From Mycobacterium attenuatum (GTDB lineage Bacteria > Actinomycetota > Actinomycetes > Mycobacteriales > Mycobacteriaceae), in assembly GCF_900566085.1 (NCBI RefSeq), contig NZ_UPHT01000064.1, positions 1 to 37,490 on the forward strand: a stretch of 37,490 nt of DNA, read 5' to 3'. Made by a program: the position numbers and the translations under genes. Positions within the stretch are counted from its first letter, which is position 1, and each line of letters opens with the position of its first letter. The notes under the pieces were generated by a model that did not search any database, was not told the origin of the DNA, and saw nothing but the letters and a program-made list of their open reading frames with translations. Below, piece after piece: positions 9,001-18,055 of this stretch.

Positions 9001-10773
9001 GTGGCATCGTCTTCGGCGCCGGTGCATCCTGCCCGCTACCTGTCCGTGTTCCTGGTGCTACTCATCGGCCTTTACCTGCTGGTGTTTCTCACCGGAGACA
9101 AAAAGGCCGCCCCGAAACTGGGCATTGACCTACAGGGCGGCACCCGCGTCACGCTGACAGCGCGCACACCCGACGGCACGGCACCCAGCCGCCAGTCCCT
9201 GGAGCAGGCCCAAGAGATCATCAGTGCCCGGGTCAACGGACTGGGCGTGTCGGGCTCCGAGGTGGTCGTGGACGGCGACAACCTGGTGATCACGGTGCCC
9301 GGCAACGACGGCAGCGAGGCCCGCAACCTGGGCCAGACCGCGCGGCTCTACATCCGTCCGGTGAGCAACTCGATGCCGGCGCAGCCCGCCGAGGAAGAGC
9401 CCAAGCCGCCCGCGGGAACACCGCCACCCGGCCAGTCCGGTGCACCGGCGCCGCCGCCGTCAGGCGCCCCGGCGCCGCAGCCCTCGGGCGCCCCGGCGCA
9501 GCCGCGGCCCTACCCTCAGGAGCCGCCGCCGTCGCCTGCTCCCGCCCCCAGTCCTGGCCCGAGCAGCCTCGCTCCGCCGGCCGCCGGCGTGGCGCCGCCC
9601 GCGGACCTGCCACCCGGTGAGCAGCCGGCGCCGCCGGATCCGCGCAAGGATCTGGCCGAGCGCATCGCGCAGGAGAAGAAGTGGCGGCAAAGCACCAGCC
9701 CCTACATCCAGATGGTTGCTCTGCAATTCGAGGCCACCCGCTGCGATAAAGAAGACATTCTGGCCGGCAACGACGATCCGAAGCTGCCGCTGGTGACCTG
9801 CTCGACCGACCACAAGACCGCGTATCTGCTCGAGCCGTCGATCATCAGCGGCGACCAGATTCAAAACGCCACCTCCGGGATGGACCAGCGGGGCCTCGGC
9901 TACGTCGTCGATCTGCAATTCAAGAGTGGAGCGGCCGACGTGTGGGCTCGTTACACCGCCGACCACGTCGGCAAACAGACGGCCTTCACTCTGGACTCAC
10001 AGGTGGTCAGTGCGCCGGTGATCAACGAACCGATACCGGGCGGCCGGACCCAGATCAGCGGTGGCGACCCGCCCTTCAGCGCGGCGGCCGCGCGCCAGCT
10101 CGCCAACGTCTTGAAATATGGCTCGTTGCCGCTGTCCTTCGAATCGTCAGAGGCCCAAACGGTTTCGGCGACGTTGGGATTGACCTCGCTGCGGGCCGGT
10201 CTGATTGCGGGAGCGATCGGTCTGGCGCTGGTGCTGGTCTATTCGCTGCTGTATTACCGGGTGCTGGGGCTGCTGACGGCACTGTCGCTGGTCGCCTCGG
10301 GCGCAATGGTTTTCGCGATCCTGGTGCTGCTCGGCCGCTATATCAACTACACCCTCGACCTGGCGGGTATCGCGGGTCTGATCATCGGTATCGGCACCAC
10401 CGCCGACTCGTTCGTGGTGTTCTTCGAACGCATCAAAGACGAGATCCGCGAAGGCCGTTCATTCCGATCGGCGGTGCCGCGCGGTTGGGCACGCGCCCGC
10501 AAGACGATCGTGTCGGGTAACGCGGTCACCTTCCTGGCCGCCGCCGTGCTGTACTTCCTGGCTATCGGTCAGGTGAAGGGGTTCGCATTCACGTTGGGCC
10601 TCACCACCATCCTGGACCTCGTCGTGGTGTTCCTGGTGACCTGGCCGCTGGTGTATCTGGCCTCCAAGTCTTCGACGCTGGCCAAGCCGGCATACAACGG
10701 ACTGGGAGCCGTGCAGCAGGTCGCACGCGAGCGCCGGGCTCAAGCGGGTGCCGGCACGACGGGACGGGGATAG
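9001..10773 (+). CDS. secD: Preprotein translocase subunit SecD
   Basis: SecD pairs with SecF as an RND-type motor that pulls exported proteins across the membrane. The GTG at 9001 is chosen because AAGGAGA lies about 10 bases upstream and it gives the family start [13 protein letters not shown]; the frame is open a little further upstream. The 590-residue product has a first membrane helix (~12-30), the conserved GIDLQGG (~41-47), a long periplasmic region and five C-terminal helices from about 393, including the [19 protein letters not shown] and VFFERIKDE motifs. A Pro/Ala-rich insert of about 90 residues (~125-215) splits the periplasmic domain; mycobacterial SecD is known to have such a stretch, and here it seems slightly longer than in H37Rv. 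secF follows after 6 bases. Confidence 0.97.
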   Translation: MASSSAPVHPARYLSVFLVLLIGLYLLVFLTGDKKAAPKLGIDLQGGTRVTLTARTPDGTAPSRQSLEQAQEIISARVNGLGVSGSEVVVDGDNLVITVPGNDGSEARNLGQTARLYIRPVSNSMPAQPAEEEPKPPAGTPPPGQSGAPAPPPSGAPAPQPSGAPAQPRPYPQEPPPSPAPAPSPGPSSLAPPAAGVAPPADLPPGEQPAPPDPRKDLAERIAQEKKWRQSTSPYIQMVALQFEATRCDKEDILAGNDDPKLPLVTCSTDHKTAYLLEPSIISGDQIQNATSGMDQRGLGYVVDLQFKSGAADVWARYTADHVGKQTAFTLDSQVVSAPVINEPIPGGRTQISGGDPPFSAAAARQLANVLKYGSLPLSFESSEAQTVSATLGLTSLRAGLIAGAIGLALVLVYSLLYYRVLGLLTALSLVASGAMVFAILVLLGRYINYTLDLAGIAGLIIGIGTTADSFVVFFERIKDEIREGRSFRSAVPRGWARARKTIVSGNAVTFLAAAVLYFLAIGQVKGFAFTLGLTTILDLVVVFLVTWPLVYLASKSSTLAKPAYNGLGAVQQVARERRAQAGAGTTGRG

Positions 10774-10779
10774 CGCGCG

Positions 10780-12123
10780 ATGGTATCGAAGGCATCCAAG
10801 ACATCCAAGGCATCCAAGACATCCAAGACATCCAAGACATCCGAGACTAAGAGCGGGACCGACGCCGGGGACGTCGCCCAGGGTGCGGTAGAGCTCACCG
10901 GCCCGGACCCCGACCGGGCCACTGGGGCGGCACAGCACAGCTTTCTGTCCCGGCTCTACACCGGTACGGGTGCATTCGAGGTGGTGGGCCGCCGCAAGCT
11001 CTGGTACGGCGTCAGCGGCGCGATTGTCGCGATCGCCATCCTCAGCATCGTGGTGCGGGGGTTCACTTTCGGCATCGATTTCAAAGGCGGCACGACGGTG
11101 TCGTTCCCCCGTGGCGACGCGAAGGTGGTCCAGGTCGAAGAGGTGTTCCACAAGACCCTCGGCATTGATCCCGAATCGGTGGTCACCGTCGGCACTGGAG
11201 CCTCGGCGACGGTGCAGATTCGCTCGAAGACCTTGTCCAACGACCAGACGGAAAAGCTGCGCGACGCCCTGTTCGACGCGTTCCACCCCAAGGGCGCCGA
11301 CGGTAAGCCCAGCAAGAAGGCCATCAGCGATGCGGCGGTGTCGGAGACCTGGGGTGGCCAGATCACCCAGAAGGCGGTGATCGCACTGGTGGTGTTCCTG
11401 GTGCTGGTCGCCGTCTACATCACCGTGCGCTACGAGCGATATATGACCATCTCCGCCATCGCGGCCATGGTCTTCGACCTGACCGTCACCGCCGGTGTCT
11501 ATGCCCTGGTGGGCTTCGAAGTCACGCCCGCGACCGTCATCGGGCTGTTGACAATTCTCGGGTTCTCGATTTATGACACCGTCATCGTGTTCGACAAGGT
11601 CGAAGAAAACACCAACGGCTTCCACCACACCACCCGGCGCACCTTCGCCGAGCAGGCCAACCTGGCGGTCAACCAGACCTTCATGCGCTCGATCAACACC
11701 AGCCTCATCTCGGTATTGCCGGTGGTGGCGCTGATGGTAGTGGCGGTGTGGCTGCTGGGTGTCGGCACGCTGAAGGATCTGGCGCTGGTCCAGCTGATCG
11801 GCATCATCATCGGCACCTACTCGTCGATCTTCTTCGCCACGCCGCTACTGGTCACCTTGCGGGAACGCACCGAGCTGGTACGCACCCATACGCGCCGGGT
11901 GCTCAAACGTCGCGGTGCCGTCTCGCCGGCGGCAGCCGAACAACGCGAGGACACCGCTGAAGAGCCCGGGTTCGAGGCGGCACCGCAGGCCTCTCGCCAG
12001 CCGCAACAAGCGGGTGCCAAGACGGCGGCAGCCCCGTCGAAACCGGCGCCTGGTGCCCGGCCGGCGCGGCCTACCAGCACCAAGCAACGTCCGACCGGCA
12101 AGCGAAACGCCGGCCGGCGGTAG
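10780..12123 (+). CDS. secF: Preprotein translocase subunit SecF
   Basis: The 447-residue partner of SecD has one N-terminal helix, GIDFKGGTTV (~98-107), a periplasmic domain and five C-terminal helices with LLTILGFSIYDTVIVFDKVEE-type motifs (~254-272) and the NQTFMRSINTS loop (~305). The start at 10780 is six bases after secD, so the two are co-translated. The first 22 residues are unusual: seven 3-residue units of the (V/A/T)-S-K type coded by a 9-base tandem repeat. The cytosolic tail from ~375 is Ala/Pro/Lys-rich and ends KRNAGRR, as in M. tuberculosis. The next gene starts five bases later. Confidence 0.97.
   Translation: MVSKASKTSKASKTSKTSKTSETKSGTDAGDVAQGAVELTGPDPDRATGAAQHSFLSRLYTGTGAFEVVGRRKLWYGVSGAIVAIAILSIVVRGFTFGIDFKGGTTVSFPRGDAKVVQVEEVFHKTLGIDPESVVTVGTGASATVQIRSKTLSNDQTEKLRDALFDAFHPKGADGKPSKKAISDAAVSETWGGQITQKAVIALVVFLVLVAVYITVRYERYMTISAIAAMVFDLTVTAGVYALVGFEVTPATVIGLLTILGFSIYDTVIVFDKVEENTNGFHHTTRRTFAEQANLAVNQTFMRSINTSLISVLPVVALMVVAVWLLGVGTLKDLALVQLIGIIIGTYSSIFFATPLLVTLRERTELVRTHTRRVLKRRGAVSPAAAEQREDTAEEPGFEAAPQASRQPQQAGAKTAAAPSKPAPGARPARPTSTKQRPTGKRNAGRR
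10783..10845 (+). repeat. 9-base in-frame tandem repeat at the start of secF
   Basis: Seven 9-base units (consensus ACATCCAAG) begin right after the secF ATG. Units 2-7 (10792-10845) differ only by A/G at the first base and one A-to-G change in the last unit. Because 9 is a multiple of 3, copy-number change would only lengthen or shorten a basic N-terminal tail, as in a coding minisatellite. Confidence 0.9.
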
Positions 12124-12128
12124 GAGTC

Positions 12129-13856
12129 ATGGCCACCTGGTGCTGCCGTGGCGGGGGCAACTTCGGCCAGATCGGCCAGTGGTCCGGGTTGCGGAAAGCC
12201 TTGCGCGGCAACGCTGTCGGGACGGTCGTCGGCGCTGCTGCCACGGTGGCCGCGGCGGCCACCCTGACCGCCTGTTCGGGTAGCGCCGCCGGTCAGATCG
12301 ATTACGTCGTCGACGGGGCGCTGCCGACCTATAACACCAACACCGTCATCGGTGCCGCATCGGCCGGCGCGCAGGCATTTGCCCGGGTGCTCACCGGGTT
12401 CGGCTATCACGGGCCCGACGGTCAGGTGGTCGCCGACCACGACTTCGGCACCATCTCGGTGGTGGGCGGCTCGCCGCTGGTGCTCGACTATCAGATCGCC
12501 GACAACGCGGTCTATTCCGACGGTAAGCCCGTGACCTGCGACGACCTGGTGTTGAGCTGGGCCGCCCAATCAGGGCGCTTTCCCGGATTCGACGCTGCCA
12601 CCCAGGCCGGGTATATCGACATCGCCAACATCGAGTGCACGCCGGGCCAGAAGAAGGCCCGGGTGTCGTTCATCCCGGATCGCGGGGTCGTCGACTACGC
12701 CCAACTCTTCGGTGCGACGTCGCTGATGCCGTCGCATGTGATCGCCGAACAGCTCAACGCCGATATCACTGAGGCGTTGCTCGCCAACAAGGCGCCTGTC
12801 GTGGAACAGATTGCCCGACTATGGAATACGACGTGGGACCTCAAGCCGGGCCTCAAACGCGACGAGCTTTCGAAGCACTTCCCGTCGTCGGGGCCCTACC
12901 AGATCGAATCCGTCCTCGACGGTGGCGGGGTGGTGCTGGTCACCAACGACCGGTGGTGGGGCGCCAAGGCGATCACCAAGCGGGTCACCGTCTGGCCGCA
13001 GGGCGCCGATATCCAGGACCGGGTCAACAACCGCAGCGTCGACGTGGTGGACGTCGCCGCCGGATCGTCGGGGGCACTTGCCACCCCGGACAACTATCAG
13101 CGCATCGATTCGCCGTCGGACGGCATTGAGCAGCTGATCTTCGCGCCGCGGGGTCCGCTGGCGGACATCCGCAGCCGCCGCGCCGTCGCGCTGTGCGCCC
13201 CGCGCGACGCGATTGCCCGCGACGCCGGGGTGGCAATCGCGAACTCCCGGCTGTCCCCGGCCACCGAAGACGCCGTCGCCGAGGCCGACGGCGCGGCCGA
13301 GGCGGGTCCGTTCACCAAGGGTGATGCCGCCGCCGCCCGCGATGCGCTGGGGGGCGCGCCCCTGACCGTCCGGATCGGTTACCGCGGACCGAACGCGCGG
13401 CTGGCGGCCGTGGTCGGGGCCATCGCCAAGTCCTGCGCGCCGGCCGGAATCACCGTCGCCGATGTGACGTTGGACACATCGGGTCCCCAGGCCCTGCGAG
13501 ACGGGAAGATCGACGTGCTGCTGGCCAGCACGGGCGGGGCAACCGGTAGTGGGTCCACCGGATCGTCGGCGATGGACGCCTATGACCTGCACAGCGGCAA
13601 TGGCAACAACCTGTCGGGCTATGCCAATCCGCAAATCGACAACATTATTGGGGCGCTGGCGGTTTCCGCCGACCCGGCCGAGCGTGTCCGGTTGCTCGCC
13701 GAGGCCGCGCCGGTACTCTGGGCGGAAACGCCAACGTTGCCGTTGTATCGGCAGCAACGCACGTTGTTGATGTCGAAAAAGATGTATGCCGTGAGCCGAA
13801 ATCCGACTCGCTGGGGGGCGGGCTGGAACATGGACCGATGGGCGTTGATGCAGTGA
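12129..13856 (+). CDS. Lipoprotein, family 5 solute-binding protein (Rv2585c-like)
   Basis: This 575-residue protein resembles the substrate-binding lipoproteins of peptide/nickel ABC transporters (SBP family 5). A long signal peptide ends in a lipobox, LTAC, with Cys49 as the likely lipidated residue. The mature part carries family features such as the [15 protein letters not shown] segment (~133-147) and the [11 protein letters not shown] motif. The sequence agrees with my memory of H37Rv Rv2585c through much of its length. No permease or ATPase genes are next to it, so transport is not proven; its place after secDF and before apt is conserved. The ATG at 12129 is five bases after secF, with AGGAG very close. 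A shorter signal peptide from a later start cannot be excluded. Confidence 0.9.
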   Translation: MATWCCRGGGNFGQIGQWSGLRKALRGNAVGTVVGAAATVAAAATLTACSGSAAGQIDYVVDGALPTYNTNTVIGAASAGAQAFARVLTGFGYHGPDGQVVADHDFGTISVVGGSPLVLDYQIADNAVYSDGKPVTCDDLVLSWAAQSGRFPGFDAATQAGYIDIANIECTPGQKKARVSFIPDRGVVDYAQLFGATSLMPSHVIAEQLNADITEALLANKAPVVEQIARLWNTTWDLKPGLKRDELSKHFPSSGPYQIESVLDGGGVVLVTNDRWWGAKAITKRVTVWPQGADIQDRVNNRSVDVVDVAAGSSGALATPDNYQRIDSPSDGIEQLIFAPRGPLADIRSRRAVALCAPRDAIARDAGVAIANSRLSPATEDAVAEADGAAEAGPFTKGDAAAARDALGGAPLTVRIGYRGPNARLAAVVGAIAKSCAPAGITVADVTLDTSGPQALRDGKIDVLLASTGGATGSGSTGSSAMDAYDLHSGNGNNLSGYANPQIDNIIGALAVSADPAERVRLLAEAAPVLWAETPTLPLYRQQRTLLMSKKMYAVSRNPTRWGAGWNMDRWALMQ

Positions 13857-14395
13857 CGACTGTCCGGGGCAGCGCCCCCGTCGCCGACATGATCGCGGCG
13901 TTGACCCGTAACGTTGCGGATTTTCCAACGCCCGGAATCCAATTCAAGGACCTCACTGCGCTGTTCGCGGACCGCGAGGCGATGAGCGCGGTGATCGACG
14001 CGCTGGCCGATGTCGCCTCCGGCGCCGACTTGGTCGCCGGCATCGAGTCGCGTGGCTCTGTGGTGGCGGCGGCTCTGGCCGCGCGGCTGGGTACCGGTGT
14101 GCTGTCGATCCGCAAGAGCGGCAAGCTGCCGCCGCCGGTGCTCACCGAGGAGTACACCCGTGAGTACGGCGCGGCGGGTATGGAGATCCCCGCCGACAGC
14201 CTGGAGCTGCGGGGACGCAACGTCGTACTCATCGACGACGTGCTGGCAACCGGCGGAACCCTGAGCGCGGCAACACGGTTGCTGGAGCGCACCGGCGCGA
14301 ACGTGACCAGGGTGGCGGTCGTCGTCGAGCTCACGGCGCTGGGTGGCCGTGATGCGGTCGCGCCGTTGCCGGTGCACAGCTTGAGCCAGGTCTAG
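13838..14395 (+). CDS. apt: Adenine phosphoribosyltransferase
   Basis: Apt salvages adenine with PRPP to give AMP. The type I phosphoribosyltransferase PRPP loop [13 protein letters not shown] lies at 129-141. Upstream, [12 protein letters not shown] (~29-40) and [14 protein letters not shown] are typical Apt segments. The ATG at 13838 overlaps the end of the lipoprotein gene by 19 bases and gives 185 residues; a GTG at 13853 that overlaps the upstream stop codon is an alternative (180 residues). Both fit translational coupling. In H37Rv relA follows directly; here 3.6 kb of other genes lie between. Confidence 0.94.
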   Translation: MGVDAVTTVRGSAPVADMIAALTRNVADFPTPGIQFKDLTALFADREAMSAVIDALADVASGADLVAGIESRGSVVAAALAARLGTGVLSIRKSGKLPPPVLTEEYTREYGAAGMEIPADSLELRGRNVVLIDDVLATGGTLSAATRLLERTGANVTRVAVVVELTALGGRDAVAPLPVHSLSQV

Positions 14396-14473
14396 CCCGC
14401 ACCTTTGGTCGAGCGCCGTCACACAGCGGCCGCAATCGCGTGGATGCATTCGAATCCGCAGTGAAGGAGCCGC

Positions 14474-14501
14474 TTGACTGCGCAGGTTATCGGTTGATAA
14501 T
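14474..14501 (+). promoter_or_regulatory. Sigma-A-like promoter for the ferredoxin/P450 cassette
   Basis: TTGACT (14474-14479) and GATAAT (14496-14501) are 16 bases apart, close to the vegetative consensus. The -10 box lies in a small inverted repeat, TTATC-GGTT-GATAA (14487-14500), which could be an operator. A start of transcription near 14508 would leave a ~90-base leader before the ferredoxin gene. Confidence 0.6.
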
Positions 14502-14598
14502 CTGCCGTCGTATGGCTAGGCGGGCTCCGCGGTCGAGGAATTCCTACATTTCGTCTCCGGGGCGCCCGGGCGGCGCTGTCGTAGCAAGGGGGAATGGC

Positions 14599-14826
14599 GT
14601 GCGTATCGTGGTCGATCTGGTGCGGTGTCAGGGCTACGCCCAGTGCTGCTTTCTTGCGCCCCAGGCGTTCAAGCTGGCGGGGGAGGAAGCCTTGATGTAT
14701 CAACCCAATCCCGACATGGTTCAGCGCGAGCAAGTCTTGCGCGCTGCCGCAGCCTGTCCGGTCCAGGCGATCGTCATTGACCGGCTCGACGATTCAGTAC
14801 TCACGCCGGAAACGGGATCGGCATGA
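14599..14826 (+). CDS. 3Fe-4S-type ferredoxin for a P450
   Basis: The 75-residue protein has the layout of actinobacterial P450 ferredoxins: Cys10-x5-Cys16 and a distant Cys53-Pro (AACPVQAI). Only three cluster cysteines are in the expected places, which points to a [3Fe-4S] cluster; Tyr13 sits where a fourth ligand would be (C-x-x-Y-x-x-C), a variant described among mycobacterial ferredoxins. An extra Cys17 adjoins Cys16. The GTG at 14599 is chosen because AAGGGGGA lies upstream and because it gives the standard start (M/V-RIVVDLVRC). Its stop overlaps the reductase start as ATGA. It probably carries electrons from that reductase to the P450 that follows. Confidence 0.92.
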   Translation: MRIVVDLVRCQGYAQCCFLAPQAFKLAGEEALMYQPNPDMVQREQVLRAAAACPVQAIVIDRLDDSVLTPETGSA

Positions 14827-16262
14827 GCAGCTCGGCGACCGGGGGCCACCGGCTCAACGGCCGGGTTGCGATCGTCGGTGCCTCCCTGGCGGGGCTCCGG
14901 GCTGCGGAGGCGTTGCGCCACAAGGGCTTTCGCGGAAAGTTAACCTTGATTGGCGACGAGTCCTACGAACCCTACGACCGCCCGCCGCTGTCCAAGCAGG
15001 TTCTGACCGGCTATGCGCTGGCCGGCCAGACCGCCTTGCCGCGCCTGCGCCACCTTGATGCCGAGTGGCGCCTCGGTGCCGCGGCCGTCGGCTTGGACCC
15101 GACCAGGCAGCGTGTCCATCTCGCCGACGGCCATGAGGTGGGCTTCGACCGCTTGCTGATCGCTACCGGAGTGCGGGCCCGCCCCTGGGCGAATCAGGCC
15201 GAAGCCGCTCTGGACGGGGTGTGCGTATTGCGCACCCGGGATCACGCGGCCCGGCTGCGGCAGTATCTGGCCGCCAAGCCGCAGCGGGTGCTCATCATCG
15301 GCGCCGGGTTCATCGGTTGCGAGATTGCATCGGCGTGTCGCGAACTCGGCCTGCCCGTGACGGTGGTCGATCGCGGCGGCGCACCGCTGGAAAACGCGCT
15401 GGGCGGCGCGATCGGCGCCTGGGCGGCGACGCTGCAGCGCCAGCATGGCGTCGACCTGCGTTGCGGCGTGACCGTAACCGAGTTGGCGGGGGACGGGAGC
15501 GGGCGGTTGCGTCGCGCCCACCTGTCCGACGGGACCGTGCTAGACATCGATGTGGCGGTGGCCGCGCTCGGGTCGATCCGCAACACCGAATGGTTGCACG
15601 ATTCGGGGCTGGCGGCTGACAGCGCGTGGGGCGTGACCTGCGACACGCATTGCCGCGTCTTCGACCTCAACGGCGTTGTCACCGAGCACATCTTCGCTGC
15701 CGGTGATGTGGCGCGATTCCCGCATCCCCGTTACGATTTCGAATTCCTGGCCGTGGAGCACTGGAGCAACGCAGTAACCCAAGCCGAAGTCGCGGCCCAC
15801 AATATTATCTGTGCCCCGTCCCGGCGCCGCCCTCACCTGGCCGTGCCCACTTTCTGGTCAGCGCAATTCGGGACCAACATCAAGTCCGTTGGTGTGGCGC
15901 GGTTTGCCGACGAGGTGGTCATCACCCAAGGCTCGGTCGACGAGCACCGGTTCATTGCGGCCTACGGCCGCCGGGGCCGCCTGGTCGCGGCTGTCACCGT
16001 CAACCAGGGCATGTGGCTGGAGTTCTTCGAGCGGCTGATCGCGGATTCCGCCCCATTCCCGCCCCCCGCACCCGGTTTCGACCAGCCCGCCGGCGTACGT
16101 CCGATCCCGGCGGGGTTCCGGAATCCGGGTGTCCCTCCCCACGAGCCCGGGGCAATCGGCTATGCACCCAGTGAGCGCCGCGCCGTTTTTGCGCCGCCGG
16201 GCAACTACCGCAACGAGTTCCGCGAAATTCCACCCAGGCGATGCCAAGTGAACACTCCATGA
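14823..16262 (+). CDS. Ferredoxin reductase (FAD, NAD(P)H)
   Basis: The enzyme passes electrons from NAD(P)H through FAD to the ferredoxin. Residues 15-30 hold an FAD-binding motif (GASLAG at 19-24), the PPLSKQ segment follows at ~54-59, residues 156-172 hold the nucleotide-binding GAGFIG (160-165), and AAGDVARFPHP near 293 is the second FAD motif. Reductases of this type are usually ~400 residues; here the length is 479, with a Pro-rich C-terminal extension of about 65 residues of unknown role. The gene is joined by ATGA overlaps to the ferredoxin upstream and the P450 downstream, which argues for one transcript and a matched electron chain. Confidence 0.92.
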   Translation: MSSSATGGHRLNGRVAIVGASLAGLRAAEALRHKGFRGKLTLIGDESYEPYDRPPLSKQVLTGYALAGQTALPRLRHLDAEWRLGAAAVGLDPTRQRVHLADGHEVGFDRLLIATGVRARPWANQAEAALDGVCVLRTRDHAARLRQYLAAKPQRVLIIGAGFIGCEIASACRELGLPVTVVDRGGAPLENALGGAIGAWAATLQRQHGVDLRCGVTVTELAGDGSGRLRRAHLSDGTVLDIDVAVAALGSIRNTEWLHDSGLAADSAWGVTCDTHCRVFDLNGVVTEHIFAAGDVARFPHPRYDFEFLAVEHWSNAVTQAEVAAHNIICAPSRRRPHLAVPTFWSAQFGTNIKSVGVARFADEVVITQGSVDEHRFIAAYGRRGRLVAAVTVNQGMWLEFFERLIADSAPFPPPAPGFDQPAGVRPIPAGFRNPGVPPHEPGAIGYAPSERRAVFAPPGNYRNEFREIPPRRCQVNTP

Positions 16263-17446
16263 CGCAGCAATCGATGTTCGAGCAAATCCTCGACTACGCC
16301 AATCGGGCCGACCCCTACCCGCGCTACGCCCAGCTCCGGCAGACGCCGGTAGCGCGGCAGGCGGACGGCAGCTACGTCGTCAGCACCTATCGGGAGATCA
16401 CGGCCCTGCTTCACGATCCGCGGATGAGCTCAGATCTGAGCAAGGGTAACCAGCTCGAGCCGGACCTCATCCCGGGATTCATTGCGCTCGACCCGCCCGA
16501 GCATGGCCGGTTGCGTCGTATGGCGATGCGCCACTTTGGTCCGCCGCACCGGCCTGGATGGGTCGATGGCATGCGCGACACGTTCACCAGCCTGGTCGAC
16601 CGCCTGATCGACGACTGTCGTGACCGCCGCCAGATCGACATCGTCGATGAGCTGGCCTATCCCCTTCCGGTGACGATGATCTGTGACATGCTCGGCGTGC
16701 CACTCGGAGATGAACCGTTGTTCCGGCGCTGGACGCAAGACATCCTCGACGCCGAGTACGGAACTGCCGAACAGCGGCAACGGGGCAAGCAAGCGATCGC
16801 AGAGGTGCGCGAATACATCATTGAGCTCGCTGCAGCCTTCCGCCGGCAGCCGTGCGACAACATGCTGTCGCGCTGGGTCACCGATGACAACCCGGACGGA
16901 CGGATGAGCACCGCGGAAATCGCAGACACCGGGGTCCTGCTGCTCATCGGTGGTCACGAAACTACCGTCAACCTGATCGCCAATGGGATGCTGACGCTGC
17001 TTCGGCGTCCCGAGCTTATGGAGCGGCTGCGCCGCCAACCCGGCCTGGTCATCCCGATGGTTGAAGAACTGCTCCGCCATGAGCCGCCCGCACAGATTAC
17101 GCCGCGTGCCGCCCTGGCCGATGTCACCATCGCTGGCGTCACCATTCCGCAAGGGGCGAAGGTACACCTCGTGCTTGCCGCCGGAAATCGCGATCCGCTA
17201 CGCTTCTTCGATCCCGATCTATTTGTGCCCGACCGGCCGGACAATCAGCATCTCGGTTTCGGGCACGGTATTCACGCCTGTTTCGGCGCTCCTATGGCCC
17301 GACTCGAGACTCAGATCGCGTTGAGCGCGTTGGCACGTCGGCTGGAAGCCCCGCGATTGATCGACGACCCGCCCCCGTACCGGCTGAATCCTTTTCTGCG
17401 CGGGCCGCGCCACCTGCTCGTGACGGTGGACCGGGTGCGGAATTGA
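16259..17446 (+). CDS. Cytochrome P450 of the ferredoxin/reductase cassette
   Basis: This bacterial class I P450 has all signature motifs: I-helix GGHETT (231-236), K-helix E270-LL-R273 and the heme loop FGHGIHACFG with Cys341 as heme ligand. The start at 16259 (ATGA overlap with the reductase) gives 395 residues; an earlier in-frame ATG at 16241 would add six. Gene order ferredoxin, reductase, P450 indicates a self-contained monooxygenase system. I cannot give a CYP number or a substrate from sequence alone. The block is absent between apt and relA in H37Rv as I remember it. Confidence 0.95.
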   Translation: MTQQSMFEQILDYANRADPYPRYAQLRQTPVARQADGSYVVSTYREITALLHDPRMSSDLSKGNQLEPDLIPGFIALDPPEHGRLRRMAMRHFGPPHRPGWVDGMRDTFTSLVDRLIDDCRDRRQIDIVDELAYPLPVTMICDMLGVPLGDEPLFRRWTQDILDAEYGTAEQRQRGKQAIAEVREYIIELAAAFRRQPCDNMLSRWVTDDNPDGRMSTAEIADTGVLLLIGGHETTVNLIANGMLTLLRRPELMERLRRQPGLVIPMVEELLRHEPPAQITPRAALADVTIAGVTIPQGAKVHLVLAAGNRDPLRFFDPDLFVPDRPDNQHLGFGHGIHACFGAPMARLETQIALSALARRLEAPRLIDDPPPYRLNPFLRGPRHLLVTVDRVRN

Positions 17447-17462
17447 GGGCCGTGAACCGTCC

Positions 17463-17476
17463 CGGGCGTTCGCCCG
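17463..17476 (+). terminator. Small hairpin after the P450 gene
   Basis: CGGGCG-TT-CGCCCG forms a short GC stem 17 bases after the P450 stop. There is no clear U-tract, so it is only a weak candidate for the end of the cassette transcript. Confidence 0.3.
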
Positions 17477-17518
17477 CCTCGTAATCGGTGTGTGCCAACC
17501 TTTTTGTGCCGCAAGAAG

Positions 17519-17985
17519 TTACTGCGCCTTCGACCGCCAGCATGGGTGTGGCCCCAGCGTTTCTGCTAAGGCGTTGGGCAGCATCACCATCAGCGCCGTA
17601 CCCTCGGCAACGTAGAGCGGCGAGCCGAAAAGCACCAGCATGACCGGCGCAGTCAGCAGGCCACCACCAAGCCCCAGCGCCGTCGACCACGCGCCTATCA
17701 CTATTCCAAGCATCGCAGTCAAGCTGAACCGCTGCGGTATTCGCCGCGAGGGTTGCCGGCAGCAGAGCCCTTCCGGCTGGCGGGTCGGTTCCGGCGGCAA
17801 CGAGCAGCAACTTGGCTGCCGTTGCGAGCACGACGACGAGCAACAGCACCTTGAGCGCCCCCGCGGGGACGCGCACGGTCAGCTTGACGCCCGCGGCCGC
17901 GCCGATCAATCCTCCGACCATCAGGCCGGTACCCGCCCGCGTATCGAGCTGGCCGCCGGCAAAGAGGTGAATGGCGCTGCTCGCC
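17519..17985 (-). pseudogene. Broken TSUP (TauE/SafE-type) membrane permease
   Basis: Two frames on the minus strand carry matching parts of one membrane protein. From about 17975 to 17795 one frame reads GLMVGGLIGAAAGVKL and then a hydrophobic helix, the end of a first TSUP repeat. From about 17725 to 17519 another frame reads LGLGGGLLTAPVML and AEGTALMVMLPN, the GGG/P and A-GT motifs of the other repeat. The start (including the first GGG motif), the joining frame and the C-terminus are missing, so it is 5'-truncated, frameshifted and 3'-truncated. TSUP proteins move sulfite, sulfonates or similar anions. The remnant lies just upstream of relA, opposite to it. Confidence 0.65.
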
Positions 17986-18055
17986 GAGCGTCGTGACCTG
18001 ACTTCCAGCGGCAAAATCAGACGCGGGATTATCCTCTAAGTCGGAGGTGACCACC

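Noticed and set aside
10459..11628. A 389-codon minus-strand frame across secD/secF
   Set aside because: Both plus-strand genes are clearly real; this frame has no motif or ribosome site.
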